Positions 33,754 through 42,706 of a DNA stretch of 64,000 nucleotides are shown piece after piece. Position 1 is the stretch's first letter; every line of letters starts with the position of its first letter. Below the pieces are notes generated by a model. The model was not told the origin of the DNA. It saw only the letters and a list, made by a program, of their open reading frames with translations, and searched no databases. Source of the DNA: RGIG3528 sp045598045 (GTDB lineage Bacteria; Bacillota; Clostridia; Lachnospirales; Lachnospiraceae); assembly GCA_045598045.1 (NCBI GenBank), contig JAZLLG010000033.1, forward strand, positions 10,770-74,769. The letters are read 5' to 3'. Position numbers and translations under genes: made by a program.

Positions 33754-34542
33754 TCAACCGAATAATCCGTTATTTTCGTCGAAGTCAACGATGTCATCGG
33801 CTGTGTATTCTATTTCGATATCTTCAAATATTTCTTTTTGGGTTATGTTCATACGACCCATTTTCATTAGTTCCAAAATGCAGAGGAACGTAACGATAAT
33901 GTCCATTTTATCGGTACGGCTTTCAAGAAGTCCTCTGAATGAGAAACGTCTGTTTGCGAGGCCGTATTCCTGAACGTAAAACATCTTTTTTGAAAGAGAA
34001 ACTTCTTCTTTTTCAATCTTACCGAACTTACTTCTGACCGGATCGATTTTATCCTCTCGTTTCTTCATGACGCTTTCAAAAATATCATTAAGCTTTGAAA
34101 GGGAAATATCGTTCAGAAGCTCGGAAACAGGTACATCCTCATGGTAGTTAAGAATCTCCGGAGGAAGATTTGAAACTTTGAAGAAAACCCTGTCGGCATC
34201 AAGAGCCATGTCTTTAAGCTCAAGCGAGGTATACTTGTACATTTTGTACTCAAGAAGTCTTTCGACAAGTTCTGTTCTGGGATCGATTTCTTCGCCTGTT
34301 TCTTCGTCAATTTCCACAGGAAGCAGCATTTTGGACTTGATTCTCAACAATGTGGAAGCCATAAGAAGGAACTCGCTCATGGAATCCAGATTAAGCTCCT
34401 CAATGCCTTTTATGGCGTCGAGATACTGGTCCGTAATATCCGCAATGGGAATATCATAAATATTTACTTTGTTTATGTCTATGAGGTGCAGAAGGAGGTC
34501 GAGAGGGCCTTCAAAAGCATCAAGTTTTATGTCAAGTGCCAT
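33754..34542 (-). CDS. scpA: Segregation and condensation protein A (kleisin)
   Basis: ScpA bridges the SMC heads. The N-terminal family signature DAFEGPLDLLLHLIDINKVNIYDIPI and the C-terminal winged helix (TFLCILELMKMGRMNITQ) are both present. The 262-residue length is normal. It has an extended -10 promoter of its own just upstream and leads the scpA-scpB-SNF2 unit. Confidence 0.96.
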   Translation of the reverse strand: MALDIKLDAFEGPLDLLLHLIDINKVNIYDIPIADITDQYLDAIKGIEELNLDSMSEFLLMASTLLRIKSKMLLPVEIDEETGEEIDPRTELVERLLEYKMYKYTSLELKDMALDADRVFFKVSNLPPEILNYHEDVPVSELLNDISLSKLNDIFESVMKKREDKIDPVRSKFGKIEKEEVSLSKKMFYVQEYGLANRRFSFRGLLESRTDKMDIIVTFLCILELMKMGRMNITQKEIFEDIEIEYTADDIVDFDENNGLFG

Positions 34543-34577
34543 AATTCCTCACTGATTATTAAAAATTTGACTGCAAT

Positions 34578-34586
34578 ATTATAGCA
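34578..34586 (-). promoter_or_regulatory. Extended -10 promoter of scpA
   Basis: On the minus strand TGC is followed directly by a perfect TATAAT (34578-34583), about 35 bp before the scpA ATG. No good -35 exists at 17 bp (TTCTTT, which falls in the terminator T tract), consistent with an extended -10 type. Confidence 0.6.
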
Positions 34587-34593
34587 CAGAAAA

Positions 34594-34628
34594 TCAAAAA
34601 AAAGAACACTTCCTTTAAAGAAATGTTC
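34594..34628 (-). terminator. Intrinsic terminator after the phosphoesterase gene
   Basis: On the minus strand, 9-bp arms with one G-T pair (34604-34612 and 34620-34628) are followed by a T-rich run. It ends the proC-nudix-pdp-phosphoesterase unit directly before the scpA promoter. Confidence 0.88.
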
Positions 34629-34638
34629 CATGATTTAT

Positions 34639-35460
34639 TTAAATTCGAATGAAGGTAATCTCAGCCCTGTTTAAAAACCTGCAGGGAATGAAATGAGTAC
34701 CTGTTCCTCTGCTTACATAAAGTTTTGTATTGTCGAGCTCATATAAGCCGGCTGTATATTTCGGCTTCGGATGAATCGTATAAAGAATCCCCCCGATAAA
34801 AGGAAGCCTTATATGACCGCCATGAAGATGACCGGAAATGATGAGGTCCGGTGAAAGTCTGTCCGTAAGAAGGCCGGCATATGCAGGCGTATGGCAGACA
34901 ACAACAGTGTACTTGCATGGAACAAGCTTTTCCGGAAATTCTTTCATGTTCTCGTCAGAAAGAGGAACCTTTCCTGACTGTTTGTCGTTTTTATATAAAT
35001 CTCCGGAAAGTCTCAAGCCGTAAAGCTCACATGTTTCCGAAAGAGATACATGATCCTCGACGAATTCAACCATACCGGCGATAGATGCTTTAAAATTCTC
35101 CCACTGAAGAGGATGATAAAGCTCGTTCTTCTGTTCGTGATTGCCGTAGCAATAATAAACAGTTGCTATTTTGGAAAGCTCATATACAAGAGAAACCGTA
35201 TGCGAAACATCAATATTTTTTTGATTAATGAGATCTCCGGCGATAATAATGCAATCCGGCTTTTCATCCTTGATTCGTTTTAATGCGGACTTTGAAAGAT
35301 GGTTGTTATGAAGATCGCATAAAATGCAGAGCTTAAGCCCGTTATAGTCTGTAAGATTCTCTACAGTGAAACTGACGTGCTTATGCTCTACAAGTTCAAT
35401 TATGATGTATGCGATTAATAATACGGCAAGTACTGCAAGTACTATGTAAAAAGTTCTCAT
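34639..35460 (-). CDS. Membrane-anchored calcineurin-like metallophosphoesterase
   Basis: This 273-residue protein has an N-terminal membrane helix (about 4-22). The dimetal motifs are CDLHNNHL, AGDLIN, YGNHEQ, CHTPAYAG and SGHLHGG, and the C-terminus reads VSRGTGTHFIPCRF. It is of the YaeI/YkuE type, whose known members act on lipid or phosphate monoesters at the membrane; the substrate here is not known. It overlaps pdp by 4 bp (ATGA), so the two are coupled. Confidence 0.88.
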   Translation of the reverse strand: MRTFYIVLAVLAVLLIAYIIIELVEHKHVSFTVENLTDYNGLKLCILCDLHNNHLSKSALKRIKDEKPDCIIIAGDLINQKNIDVSHTVSLVYELSKIATVYYCYGNHEQKNELYHPLQWENFKASIAGMVEFVEDHVSLSETCELYGLRLSGDLYKNDKQSGKVPLSDENMKEFPEKLVPCKYTVVVCHTPAYAGLLTDRLSPDLIISGHLHGGHIRLPFIGGILYTIHPKPKYTAGLYELDNTKLYVSRGTGTHFIPCRFLNRAEITFIRI

Positions 35461-36761
35461 TTTATAATCTCAAGGACATGCTTGGGAGCTGCAACTTTGT
35501 TTGCAGAGAAGCTGTATGCGCCGTGAATACGCTTTGAAGCGGTACGAAGCTTATCAACATCATTTGCATAAAGTGTAGCGATACAATCGCCCTTTGTAAC
35601 ATAATCTCCGATTTTCTTTCTGATTCTTATGCCGACCGCAGGATCGATGACATCTTCCTTTGTTTCACGACCGCCGCCGAGGATAAGGCTTGTAATACCG
35701 ATTTCATCTGTTTTGATTTCGGAAATGTAACCCTCGTTTGTAGCGATAATGTCTTCGGAATACTCTGTCTTTTCAAATTTGTCGGTATTGAAAATACGCT
35801 CTGTTTCACCGCCCTGGGAAGCAATAAATTCAGCAAGCTTGTTGAGAGCGCTGCCGTCTTCGATTGTTTTCTTGAGCATAGCTTCTGCTTCAGCTTCTGT
35901 TTGAGCCTTTCCGGTGCCGAGAAGCATATAAGTTGCAAGTGTAAAGCAGGCCTCCATAAGATCTGCGGGGCCACGTCCGTTAAGTGCTTCAACTGCTTCA
36001 AAAGCTTCAAGTGAGTTGCCGACATAATTGCCGAGAGGCTGGCTCATGTCTGTAATAACGGCATAAGTCTTTTTGCCGCAGCCGTTACCGATTTTGACCA
36101 TAATTTCAGCAAGAGAACGTGCATCCTCAAGTGTCTTCATGAAAGCTCCGCTTCCGACTTTAACGTCAAGTACAATGACATCACTGCCGGCTGCAAGCTT
36201 TTTACTCATAATGGATGATGCAATAAGTGACTTATTGTCTACCGTAGCGGTGACGTCACGAAGAGCATACATTTTTTTGTCAGCGGGGCAAAGCTCGCCT
36301 GACTGACCGATAATCGCAAGACCGATGCGATTAACCTGTTCAATAAATTCTTCTTTTGTAAGTGTTACGGAAAAGCCTTTGAAGCTTTCGAGTTTGTCGA
36401 TGGTTCCGCCTGTGTGGCCGAGCCCTCTTCCGCTCATCTTTGCAACGGGAACGCCAAGTGCAGCAACCATAGGTCCGATAATAAGTGATGTCTTGTCACC
36501 TACACCGCCTGTGGAATGTTTGTCTGCCTTAAGACCGTTAATCTCGGAAAGATCCATCGTATCACCGGAATCAATCATTGCCTGTGTAAGGTCGATTGTT
36601 TCCTGTATGTCCATGCCCTTAAAGTATACTGCCATAAGAAAAGCGGACATCTGATAATCCGGAATTTCTCCGTTTGTAAAACCCTTTACAATAAACTCAA
36701 TTTCTTCTTTGGTAAGCTTTTCCCCTAACTTTTTCTTTTGAATGAGATCATACATTCTCAT
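35457..36761 (-). CDS. pdp: Pyrimidine-nucleoside phosphorylase
   Basis: This enzyme splits uridine, thymidine or deoxyuridine with phosphate for pyrimidine salvage. It shows the family phosphate and substrate site KADKHSTGGVGDKTSLI and the GRGLGHTGGTIDKLES signature. Its 434 residues carry the C-terminal PYNP domain. It follows the Nudix gene by 6 bp. Thymidine phosphorylase (deoA) is the close alternative; Gram-positive members generally have broad specificity. Confidence 0.95.
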   Translation of the reverse strand: MRMYDLIQKKKLGEKLTKEEIEFIVKGFTNGEIPDYQMSAFLMAVYFKGMDIQETIDLTQAMIDSGDTMDLSEINGLKADKHSTGGVGDKTSLIIGPMVAALGVPVAKMSGRGLGHTGGTIDKLESFKGFSVTLTKEEFIEQVNRIGLAIIGQSGELCPADKKMYALRDVTATVDNKSLIASSIMSKKLAAGSDVIVLDVKVGSGAFMKTLEDARSLAEIMVKIGNGCGKKTYAVITDMSQPLGNYVGNSLEAFEAVEALNGRGPADLMEACFTLATYMLLGTGKAQTEAEAEAMLKKTIEDGSALNKLAEFIASQGGETERIFNTDKFEKTEYSEDIIATNEGYISEIKTDEIGITSLILGGGRETKEDVIDPAVGIRIRKKIGDYVTKGDCIATLYANDVDKLRTASKRIHGAYSFSANKVAAPKHVLEIIK

Positions 36762-36767
36762 AGAAAA

Positions 36768-37325
36768 CTACCCCCTGTATTTCATCATAATCTTTCTTGC
36801 AATACTCTCTTTGTAGCACATAATTCCGGCAATCGTTTTGGAATCCATTATTTCGAATTCCATAATTTTGTTGATAAGTTCGTTTAAATCGTACTTTTCA
36901 ACTTCAAGCTCTTCATCCGGGTCAAGATGCTGCTTGGTTTTCTTAAGCCCTTTTGCAACATAAATCTCGATGTACTCGGTGCTGAATGCGGGTGCGGAAT
37001 AAAATTTCGTAAGGAGTTCGATTTCATCGGCCTTGTAACCGATCTCCTCTTCAAGCTCTCTTGCGGCAGCGGTCATACGATCTTCACCTTCGTTAAGGCA
37101 CCCTGCGGGAATTTCAAGAGTAACTCTGTCGCAGCCGGGTCTGTACTGCTTAACCATAAAAATCTTTCCGTCATCATCAACTGCAACAACTGCTGCGGCA
37201 CCTTTGTGCTTTACAATATCCCATACAGCCGTATTACCGTTTTGGAATTCCATTGTGTTCTCATAGAAATCAAGAATATGTCCGTTATGAATAAGTTTTG
37301 AATCTTTACATTTGGGATTTTTCAT
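36768..37325 (-). CDS. Nudix hydrolase, probable ADP-ribose pyrophosphatase
   Basis: This 185-residue protein has a complete Nudix box (G-x5-E-x7-RELEEEIGY, starting at GCLNEGED). The KQYRPGCDRVTLEIPAG lead-in is typical of the NudF/YqkG type that splits ADP-ribose into AMP and ribose 5-phosphate. It follows proC by 2 bp and precedes pdp, which also releases a pentose phosphate. This makes a nucleotide/pentose salvage role plausible. Confidence 0.9.
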   Translation of the reverse strand: MKNPKCKDSKLIHNGHILDFYENTMEFQNGNTAVWDIVKHKGAAAVVAVDDDGKIFMVKQYRPGCDRVTLEIPAGCLNEGEDRMTAAARELEEEIGYKADEIELLTKFYSAPAFSTEYIEIYVAKGLKKTKQHLDPDEELEVEKYDLNELINKIMEFEIMDSKTIAGIMCYKESIARKIMMKYRG

Positions 37326-37327
37326 AT

Positions 37328-38140
37328 TTACCTCTTTCCGAACGCATTTCCTTTTTCGTATACTGCGTCACACGCTTTGATTATGGAGTTTCTGAAACCG
37401 TTTTCCTCAAGAGCGGATACACCGCATATTGTTGTACCTCCGGGTGAGCAGACATTATCCTTCAGTTCACCGGGATGACAATGTGTTTCAAGCACCATTT
37501 TCGCGGAGCCCAAAACCGTCTGCGCAACCATTTTATACGCTGTTTCTCTTGGGATGCCGTACTTGACAACTCCGTCCGCCATTGCTTCGATGAACATATA
37601 AACATAGGCAGGACTTGAGCCGCTTGCAACTGTGGCTGTATTCATAAGCTTCTCAGGAAGTTCCACATATGACCCTACAGTGGAAAGAAGCTCGAGAATC
37701 TGTTCTTTATTGCCGTTAAAGTCTTCTCCGAACGAAACTGCAGTCATTCCCTCACATACAAGGGCAGGTGTATTCGGCATACATCTGACTACATTCACGT
37801 TTCCATTAAAGCACTCTGACAGATAGTCTGTGGAAATACCGGGCGCTATGGAAATAATGGTTTTCTTTTCCGGCGAAGTAATGACTGCACCTTTGATTTC
37901 AGAAATGACGGTGTCATAAACCTGAGGCTTAACGGCGAAAAGAATCGTATCGCAGTTTTTACAAAGCTCAACATTGTTTAAGGAAGGTGTAACGCCAAGC
38001 TCCTCAGAAAGCCGTGCAAGCTTTTCCTCACTACGGGTCCAGCAGGTGACTTTATCCTTACCGAAAACTTTTACAGCGCCTTTAAGTAAAGGCGTTCCCA
38101 TATTACCAAGTCCGATTACTCCAAGCATATTTGTCTCCAT
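37328..38140 (-). CDS. proC: Pyrroline-5-carboxylate reductase
   Basis: ProC reduces pyrroline-5-carboxylate to proline with NAD(P)H. The Rossmann start is LGVIGLGNMGTPLLKGAV and the C-terminal signature is ELKDNVCSPGGTTICGVSALEENGFR. The length of 270 residues is standard. proA and proB, the preceding steps, lie in another operon about 5 kb away. It leads the proC-nudix-pdp-phosphoesterase unit; ATG 38140 has GGAG 6 nt upstream. Confidence 0.96.
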   Translation of the reverse strand: METNMLGVIGLGNMGTPLLKGAVKVFGKDKVTCWTRSEEKLARLSEELGVTPSLNNVELCKNCDTILFAVKPQVYDTVISEIKGAVITSPEKKTIISIAPGISTDYLSECFNGNVNVVRCMPNTPALVCEGMTAVSFGEDFNGNKEQILELLSTVGSYVELPEKLMNTATVASGSSPAYVYMFIEAMADGVVKYGIPRETAYKMVAQTVLGSAKMVLETHCHPGELKDNVCSPGGTTICGVSALEENGFRNSIIKACDAVYEKGNAFGKR

Positions 38141-38172
38141 TCAGTTGCATATTTTGTGTCTGATATAATCGA

Positions 38173-38188
38173 GTAGGATTCATCCTAC
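38173..38188. promoter_or_regulatory. Palindrome upstream of proC
   Basis: GTAGGAT and ATCCTAC form a perfect inverted repeat around TC, 33 bp before the proC start and 10 bp beyond the aminotransferase terminator. GAGTAGGATT also occurs inverted in that terminator stem (38223-38233). It could be an operator or simply a second short hairpin. Confidence 0.45.
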
Positions 38189-38194
38189 ATGCAC

Positions 38195-38235
38195 AAAAAA
38201 GAGTAGAATTGTATTTTATTACAATCCTACTCTTT
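38195..38235 (-). terminator. Intrinsic terminator after the aminotransferase gene
   Basis: On the minus strand a stem of about 16 pairs with one mismatch (arms 38198-38213 and 38220-38235) is followed by a T run (38195-38200). It lies 13 bp after the stop codon. Confidence 0.9.
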
Positions 38236-38247
38236 AATCAATCAAAT

Positions 38248-39447
38248 TTATCTTAAATCATTGAGAAAACGTTCTATCCTATCCAGACCTTTGTTAATCT
38301 GTTCCATGGATATTGCATAAGAAAGTCTTATATGATCGTCTGCACCGAAATCAGCGCAAGGAATGACTGCAGTCTGATAGTCATCGATAAGTATTTTTGC
38401 AAGCATTCCGATGTCGGTAATCTCTTCACCTTTATAGGACATACCGAACACTTTGCTGCAATCGATAAACACATAGAAGGCTCCCTTTGGTTCGAGGCAG
38501 GAAACAAGCGGCATTGAAGAGATTCTCTCGTACATGACTTTCCTTCTTCTGTCGAATTCAACACGCATAGCCTCCACAGGCTCCTGAGGGCCGTTTAAAG
38601 CCTCTTCTGCCGCTACCTGTGCAATGGAGTTGGGATTTGATGCCTGATGGCTCTGAATGGAGCTCATAAGCTTGGCAATCTCTCTCGGAGCGCCGACATA
38701 ACCGATTCTCCAGCCGGTCATGGAATATGCTTTTGAAACACCTGAGCACGTGATTGTTCTGTTATAAATTTCCTCATTAAGAGAAGCGATTGAAACTATC
38801 TCATCGTCGCCGTATACAAGATTTTCGTACATTTCGTCGGCAACAACATAAATATCGTTTTCAACAACAACCTTAGCAATCTCTTCAAGCTCTTTCTTTG
38901 TGTAAATCATGCCTGTAGGATTGTTGGGAGAATTAAGAACAAAAGCCTTTGTCTTTTCGTTAATGGCATTTTTGAGCTGTTCTGCAGTAATTTTGTAGTT
39001 CTGCTCTTTTGAACACTTGACGATAACAGGAACGCCTCCGCAAAGCTTAACCATTTCGGGATAGCTGAGCCAGAAAGGCGCAGGAATAATAACTTCATCA
39101 CCGGGGTTGATGATTGCTTCGAAAATATTTGTAAGAGAATGCTTACCACCGTTTGAAATTACAATCTGGCTTTTATCGTATGTAATATGATTGAAATTCG
39201 CAAATTTTCTGCTGACAGCTTCGCGTAAAGATTCTGTTCCCGCAGCAGGCGTATATTTTGTAAACCCGTTATCAATTGCTTTTTTTGCTGCCTCGCAAAT
39301 ATTGGCGGGAGTATTGAAATCGGGCTCTCCTGCTCCGAAACCTACAACATCGATGCCTTCGCTTTTCATTTTTTTAGCTTTTGCAGTAATTGCAAGCGTA
39401 GAAGAAGGTTTAACCGCAAGTGCCTTTTTTGAAAGTTCAAGTGACAT
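38248..39447 (-). CDS. aspC: Class I pyridoxal-phosphate aminotransferase, aspartate type
   Basis: This 399-residue fold-type I aminotransferase is of the AspC/AspB group found in Gram-positives. The PLP-binding Lys is in GVSKAYSMTGWRIGY, with NSPNNPTG before it. FGAGEPDFNTP is the N-terminal signature of this group. It probably moves the amino group between aspartate and glutamate. The start is ATG 39447, with AAGGAG 6 nt upstream; the open frame continues 24 codons further upstream without support. Confidence 0.92.
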   Translation of the reverse strand: MSLELSKKALAVKPSSTLAITAKAKKMKSEGIDVVGFGAGEPDFNTPANICEAAKKAIDNGFTKYTPAAGTESLREAVSRKFANFNHITYDKSQIVISNGGKHSLTNIFEAIINPGDEVIIPAPFWLSYPEMVKLCGGVPVIVKCSKEQNYKITAEQLKNAINEKTKAFVLNSPNNPTGMIYTKKELEEIAKVVVENDIYVVADEMYENLVYGDDEIVSIASLNEEIYNRTITCSGVSKAYSMTGWRIGYVGAPREIAKLMSSIQSHQASNPNSIAQVAAEEALNGPQEPVEAMRVEFDRRRKVMYERISSMPLVSCLEPKGAFYVFIDCSKVFGMSYKGEEITDIGMLAKILIDDYQTAVIPCADFGADDHIRLSYAISMEQINKGLDRIERFLNDLR

Positions 39448-39473
39448 AATATGCTCCTTAGTATCATTGGATA

Positions 39474-39485
39474 ATTGTATACAAT
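39474..39485. promoter_or_regulatory. 12-bp palindrome upstream of the aminotransferase gene
   Basis: ATTGTATACAAT is a perfect 12-bp palindrome, 26 bp before the ATG, in a spot where a repressor or the -10 region would lie. GntR- or LacI-like regulators bind sites of this general form, but none is encoded nearby. Confidence 0.4.
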
Positions 39486-39516
39486 AAAACACTTTTGCAT
39501 ATATTACACTTCTGAA

Positions 39517-39554
39517 CAAAAAAAAGCAAGCACATTTTTAACAAATGTGCCTGC
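39517..39554 (-). terminator. Intrinsic terminator after rny
   Basis: On the minus strand 12-base arms with one G-T pair (39526-39537 and 39543-39554) and a 5-nt loop are followed by eight T residues (39518-39525). Confidence 0.92.
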
Positions 39555-39610
39555 AGTTCTGTAATTTATTTCGTGGCTTTTTATAAGCCTGTCTCATAAT
39601 TACATAAAGG

Positions 39611-41179
39611 TTATTTTGCGTACTCGATTGCACGCGATTCACGGATAACATTGACCTTGATCTGGCCGGGATACTCGAGCTCAGCTTCAATCTTCTTTGA
39701 CAGATCTCTTGCAAGAAGTATCATCTGGTCATCGTTAATCTTTTCGGGAATAACCATGACACGAACTTCTCGTCCTGCCTGGATAGCAAATGATTTGTCA
39801 ACACCTGCGAAGCTGTTTGAAATATCTTCAAGCTGTTTAAGTCTTTGTGTGTAAGTCTCAATTGTTTCACGTCTTGCACCGGGTCTTGCTGCGGAAATTG
39901 TATCTGCAGCCTGGACAATACATGCAATGAGTGTCTGAGGCTCCACATCGCCGTGGTGTGCTTCAACGGCATTAACGATTGTGGCATTTTCCTTGTACTT
40001 ACGGCAGAGGTCGGCACCAAGCTGTACGTGTGTACCTTCCTGCTCATGGTCGATGGACTTACCGATATCGTGTAAGAGACCGGCACGTTTTGCCTGTCTG
40101 ATATCAAGTCCCATCTCTGATGCAAGAAGACCCGAAAGAGATGCAACCTCGATGGAATGCTTTAATGCATTCTGACCGTAGCTTGTACGGAATTTCATAC
40201 GACCGAGGAGCTTTATCAGCTCGGGATGAAGGCCATGAACACCAACTTCAAGAGCTGCATTCTCACCTTCCTCACGAATCATCGTGTCAACTTCTTTTTG
40301 GGCTTTTTCTACCATCTCCTCAATGCGAGCGGGATGGATACGCCCGTCAGCAATCAATCTTTCAAGGGCAATACGTGCTACTTCACGACGGATGGGATCA
40401 AATCCCGAAAGAACAACAGCCTCGGGTGTATCATCAATGATGAGCTCAACACCGGTCATTGTTTCAAGTGTACGTATGTTTCGACCTTCACGGCCAATGA
40501 TACGACCCTTCATTTCATCGTTAGGAAGCTGTACTACCGAAATTGTGGACTCGGCAACATGGTCTGCGGCACAACGCTGAATGGCGGTAACAATGATGTC
40601 CCTTGCCTTCTTGTCGGCTTCTTCCTTTGCCTGAGATTCGAGGTCTTTAATCATGACTGCTGTTTCATGCTTAACCTCTTCTTCCACGGATTTAAACAGA
40701 TATTCCTTTGCTTGCTCGGAGGTAAGTCCCGAAATCCTCTCAAGCTCCTTCAACTGTTCCTGATGTGCAGCCTGCACTTCCTGCTGAAGTTTCTCGAGCT
40801 CAGCTTCCTTTTGTGAAAGCTTCTGATCACGTTTCTCCAATGTATCCGCCTTTTTGTCTATTGCCTCTTCCTTTGCAATTATACGCTTTTCGTATCTTTG
40901 AACCTCTGCTCTGCGCTCGCGGTTCTCGTTTTCTGCTTCCTTCTTTGCTCTTAAGTTCTCTTCTTTTGCTTCGAGAAGAGCTTCACGTTTCTTCTCTTCT
41001 GCTGTCTTTAATGCCTCGTTAATTATTTCCTTGGAACGTTCCTCAGCCGACCCTACGGTAGCTTCGTACTTTTTCTTGTGGTTTTTAATTCCGAGATTCC
41101 AAAAGAGAACTGCAGCAATTACGAAAGCTAATACAAAGCAAGCGGCTCCGACAATGATCAGTATTGTTGTCTGATCCAT
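39611..41179 (-). CDS. rny: Ribonuclease Y
   Basis: RNase Y starts mRNA decay in Firmicutes from the membrane. The 522-residue protein has an N-terminal membrane helix (about 5-27), a long charged coiled coil to about residue 200, a KH domain (MKGRIIGREGRNIRTLE) and an HD domain with LLHDIGKSIDHE. It has its own consensus promoter inside the end of miaB and a terminator, so it can be expressed alone. AGGAGG precedes the ATG. Confidence 0.97.
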   Translation of the reverse strand: MDQTTILIIVGAACFVLAFVIAAVLFWNLGIKNHKKKYEATVGSAEERSKEIINEALKTAEEKKREALLEAKEENLRAKKEAENENRERRAEVQRYEKRIIAKEEAIDKKADTLEKRDQKLSQKEAELEKLQQEVQAAHQEQLKELERISGLTSEQAKEYLFKSVEEEVKHETAVMIKDLESQAKEEADKKARDIIVTAIQRCAADHVAESTISVVQLPNDEMKGRIIGREGRNIRTLETMTGVELIIDDTPEAVVLSGFDPIRREVARIALERLIADGRIHPARIEEMVEKAQKEVDTMIREEGENAALEVGVHGLHPELIKLLGRMKFRTSYGQNALKHSIEVASLSGLLASEMGLDIRQAKRAGLLHDIGKSIDHEQEGTHVQLGADLCRKYKENATIVNAVEAHHGDVEPQTLIACIVQAADTISAARPGARRETIETYTQRLKQLEDISNSFAGVDKSFAIQAGREVRVMVIPEKINDDQMILLARDLSKKIEAELEYPGQIKVNVIRESRAIEYAK

Positions 41180-41205
41180 GCGGAATACCTCCTGAATTTT
41201 TTTTA

Positions 41206-41231
41206 CAGAATTAATTATTCTATCAATTCTG
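41206..41231 (-). other. Hairpin in the rny 5' leader
   Basis: CAGAATT (41225-41231 on minus) and AATTCTG (41206-41212) can pair across a 12-nt AU-rich loop, about 12 nt before the ribosome site. An AU-rich stem-loop here could serve as an autoregulatory cleavage or stability element; the stem is weak. Confidence 0.35.
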
Positions 41232-41241
41232 CAACATTAGA

Positions 41242-41270
41242 ATTATATAGTTTAACCAAATCAATGTCAA
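41242..41270 (-). promoter_or_regulatory. Fully consensus sigma-A promoter of rny
   Basis: On the minus strand a perfect TTGACA (41265-41270), a 17-bp spacer and a perfect TATAAT (41242-41247) are present. The -35 box overlaps the miaB stop codon, so rny is expressed independently of the long operon upstream. Confidence 0.92.
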
Positions 41271-42706
41271 GGGTTAATAGTTTGCATTTCACCAAGGAAA
41301 TAAAACCCTTTGCATTCATTCAGCTTAACTCGTTGGTAAGAACCTATGAGATTTGTTTCTCCCGGGAAGTGCACAAGAAGGTTATTGGACAATCTTCCGG
41401 TAAGCATACCTTCAGAGGCTTCATCAACATCTTCAACCAGTACCTCTGCCTCGGTTCCGGTAAGCTTCTCACAAGCTTTTTCGGATGCTGTCTTACATAC
41501 TTCCAAAAGCCGGTCGAAACGATCCTTTACAACATCATCCGGAACTTCATCGGGATAAGAGGCCGCGGGAGTTCCTTCTCGTTTTGAATATATAAACGTA
41601 AAAGCCGAATCAAAACCAACTTTTTCAACAACATCAAGTGTTTCGCGGAAATCATCTTCGGTTTCGCCCGGGAATCCTACAATAATGTCTGTCGTAAGTG
41701 AAACATCAGGTATTGCCTTTTTTACTTTTTCTACAAGTGTAAGATAGTCTTCTTTGGTGTAGTGACGATTCATACGCGCAAGTAGTATGCTTGAACCTGA
41801 CTGCATGGGAAGATGAAGGTGATTGCACACCTTCGGTTCCTCACTCATTGCTTTTATAAGTTCATCCGAAAGGTCCTTCGGGTGGGAAGTCATGAAGCGA
41901 ACTCTCTTTATGCCGTCAACAAGACATACTTTATGAAGAAGTTCGGCAAACGAGCAAGGCTCTTCAAGTCCTTTGCCATAGGAATTAACGTTCTGACCAA
42001 GAAGCATTACTTCAGTAACGCCTTGACGTGCAAGCTGACAAACCTCCTGAACGATGTCCTCCGGCTTCCTGGAACGTTCTCTCCCTCTGACATACGGAAC
42101 AATGCAATAAGTACAGAAATTGTTGCAGCCGTACATAATGTTTACGCCAGCTTTAAAATCAAATTTTCTGGCGCTGGGAAGATTTTCAACAATCTTTGTT
42201 GTGCCCTCCCATATTTCAACAAGCATTTTATTGTCGGCAGTAAGCTTTTTGTAGAGAAGTTCGGCAAGCATAAAGATATTGTGTGTGCCGAATACTATGT
42301 CAACAAAACGGTAGCTTTTCTTAAGCTTTTCAACGTTATGTTTTTCCTGCATCATGCAGCCGCATATTGCAATTATCATTTGCGGATTGCTTTTCTTAAG
42401 TTTGCCGAGATATCCGATTCTGCCGTAAACTTTTGTATTGGCGTTTTCACGGACGGTACACGTGTTGTAAATGACAAAATCCGCATTTTCGTTTTCCGAT
42501 TCAACATAACCGATTGCTTCAAGTATACCGGCAAGCTTTTCGGAATCTTTAAAATTCATCTGGCATCCGAAAGTAGACACATGGTAAGTAAGTGTCCTTC
42601 CGGCTTCAGAGGATTTGTTTTTATATATTTCCTTCAGAAGCTCTATATAATAAAGCTGTCTTTCAGGCTCATTCTCTGGTATTTCTCTCTCTATTTCTTC
42701 ACTCAT
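41267..42706 (-). CDS. miaB: tRNA methylthiotransferase MiaB
   Basis: MiaB adds a methylthio group to isopentenyl-A37 of tRNA. Both iron-sulfur clusters are supported: the N-terminal domain has Cys in FGCQMNF, NTCTVREN and CGCMMQEKH, and the radical SAM site is CNNFCTYC. A C-terminal TRAM domain (about 415-478) follows. Its 479 residues are normal. It overlaps proA by one base and is the last gene of the ten-gene operon. Confidence 0.97.
   Translation of the reverse strand: MSEEIEREIPENEPERQLYYIELLKEIYKNKSSEAGRTLTYHVSTFGCQMNFKDSEKLAGILEAIGYVESENENADFVIYNTCTVRENANTKVYGRIGYLGKLKKSNPQMIIAICGCMMQEKHNVEKLKKSYRFVDIVFGTHNIFMLAELLYKKLTADNKMLVEIWEGTTKIVENLPSARKFDFKAGVNIMYGCNNFCTYCIVPYVRGRERSRKPEDIVQEVCQLARQGVTEVMLLGQNVNSYGKGLEEPCSFAELLHKVCLVDGIKRVRFMTSHPKDLSDELIKAMSEEPKVCNHLHLPMQSGSSILLARMNRHYTKEDYLTLVEKVKKAIPDVSLTTDIIVGFPGETEDDFRETLDVVEKVGFDSAFTFIYSKREGTPAASYPDEVPDDVVKDRFDRLLEVCKTASEKACEKLTGTEAEVLVEDVDEASEGMLTGRLSNNLLVHFPGETNLIGSYQRVKLNECKGFYFLGEMQTINP

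Noticed and set aside
40226..40816. 196-residue open frame on + antisense to rny
   Set aside because: RNase Y motifs on - are intact; the antisense frame follows from the coiled-coil codon pattern.
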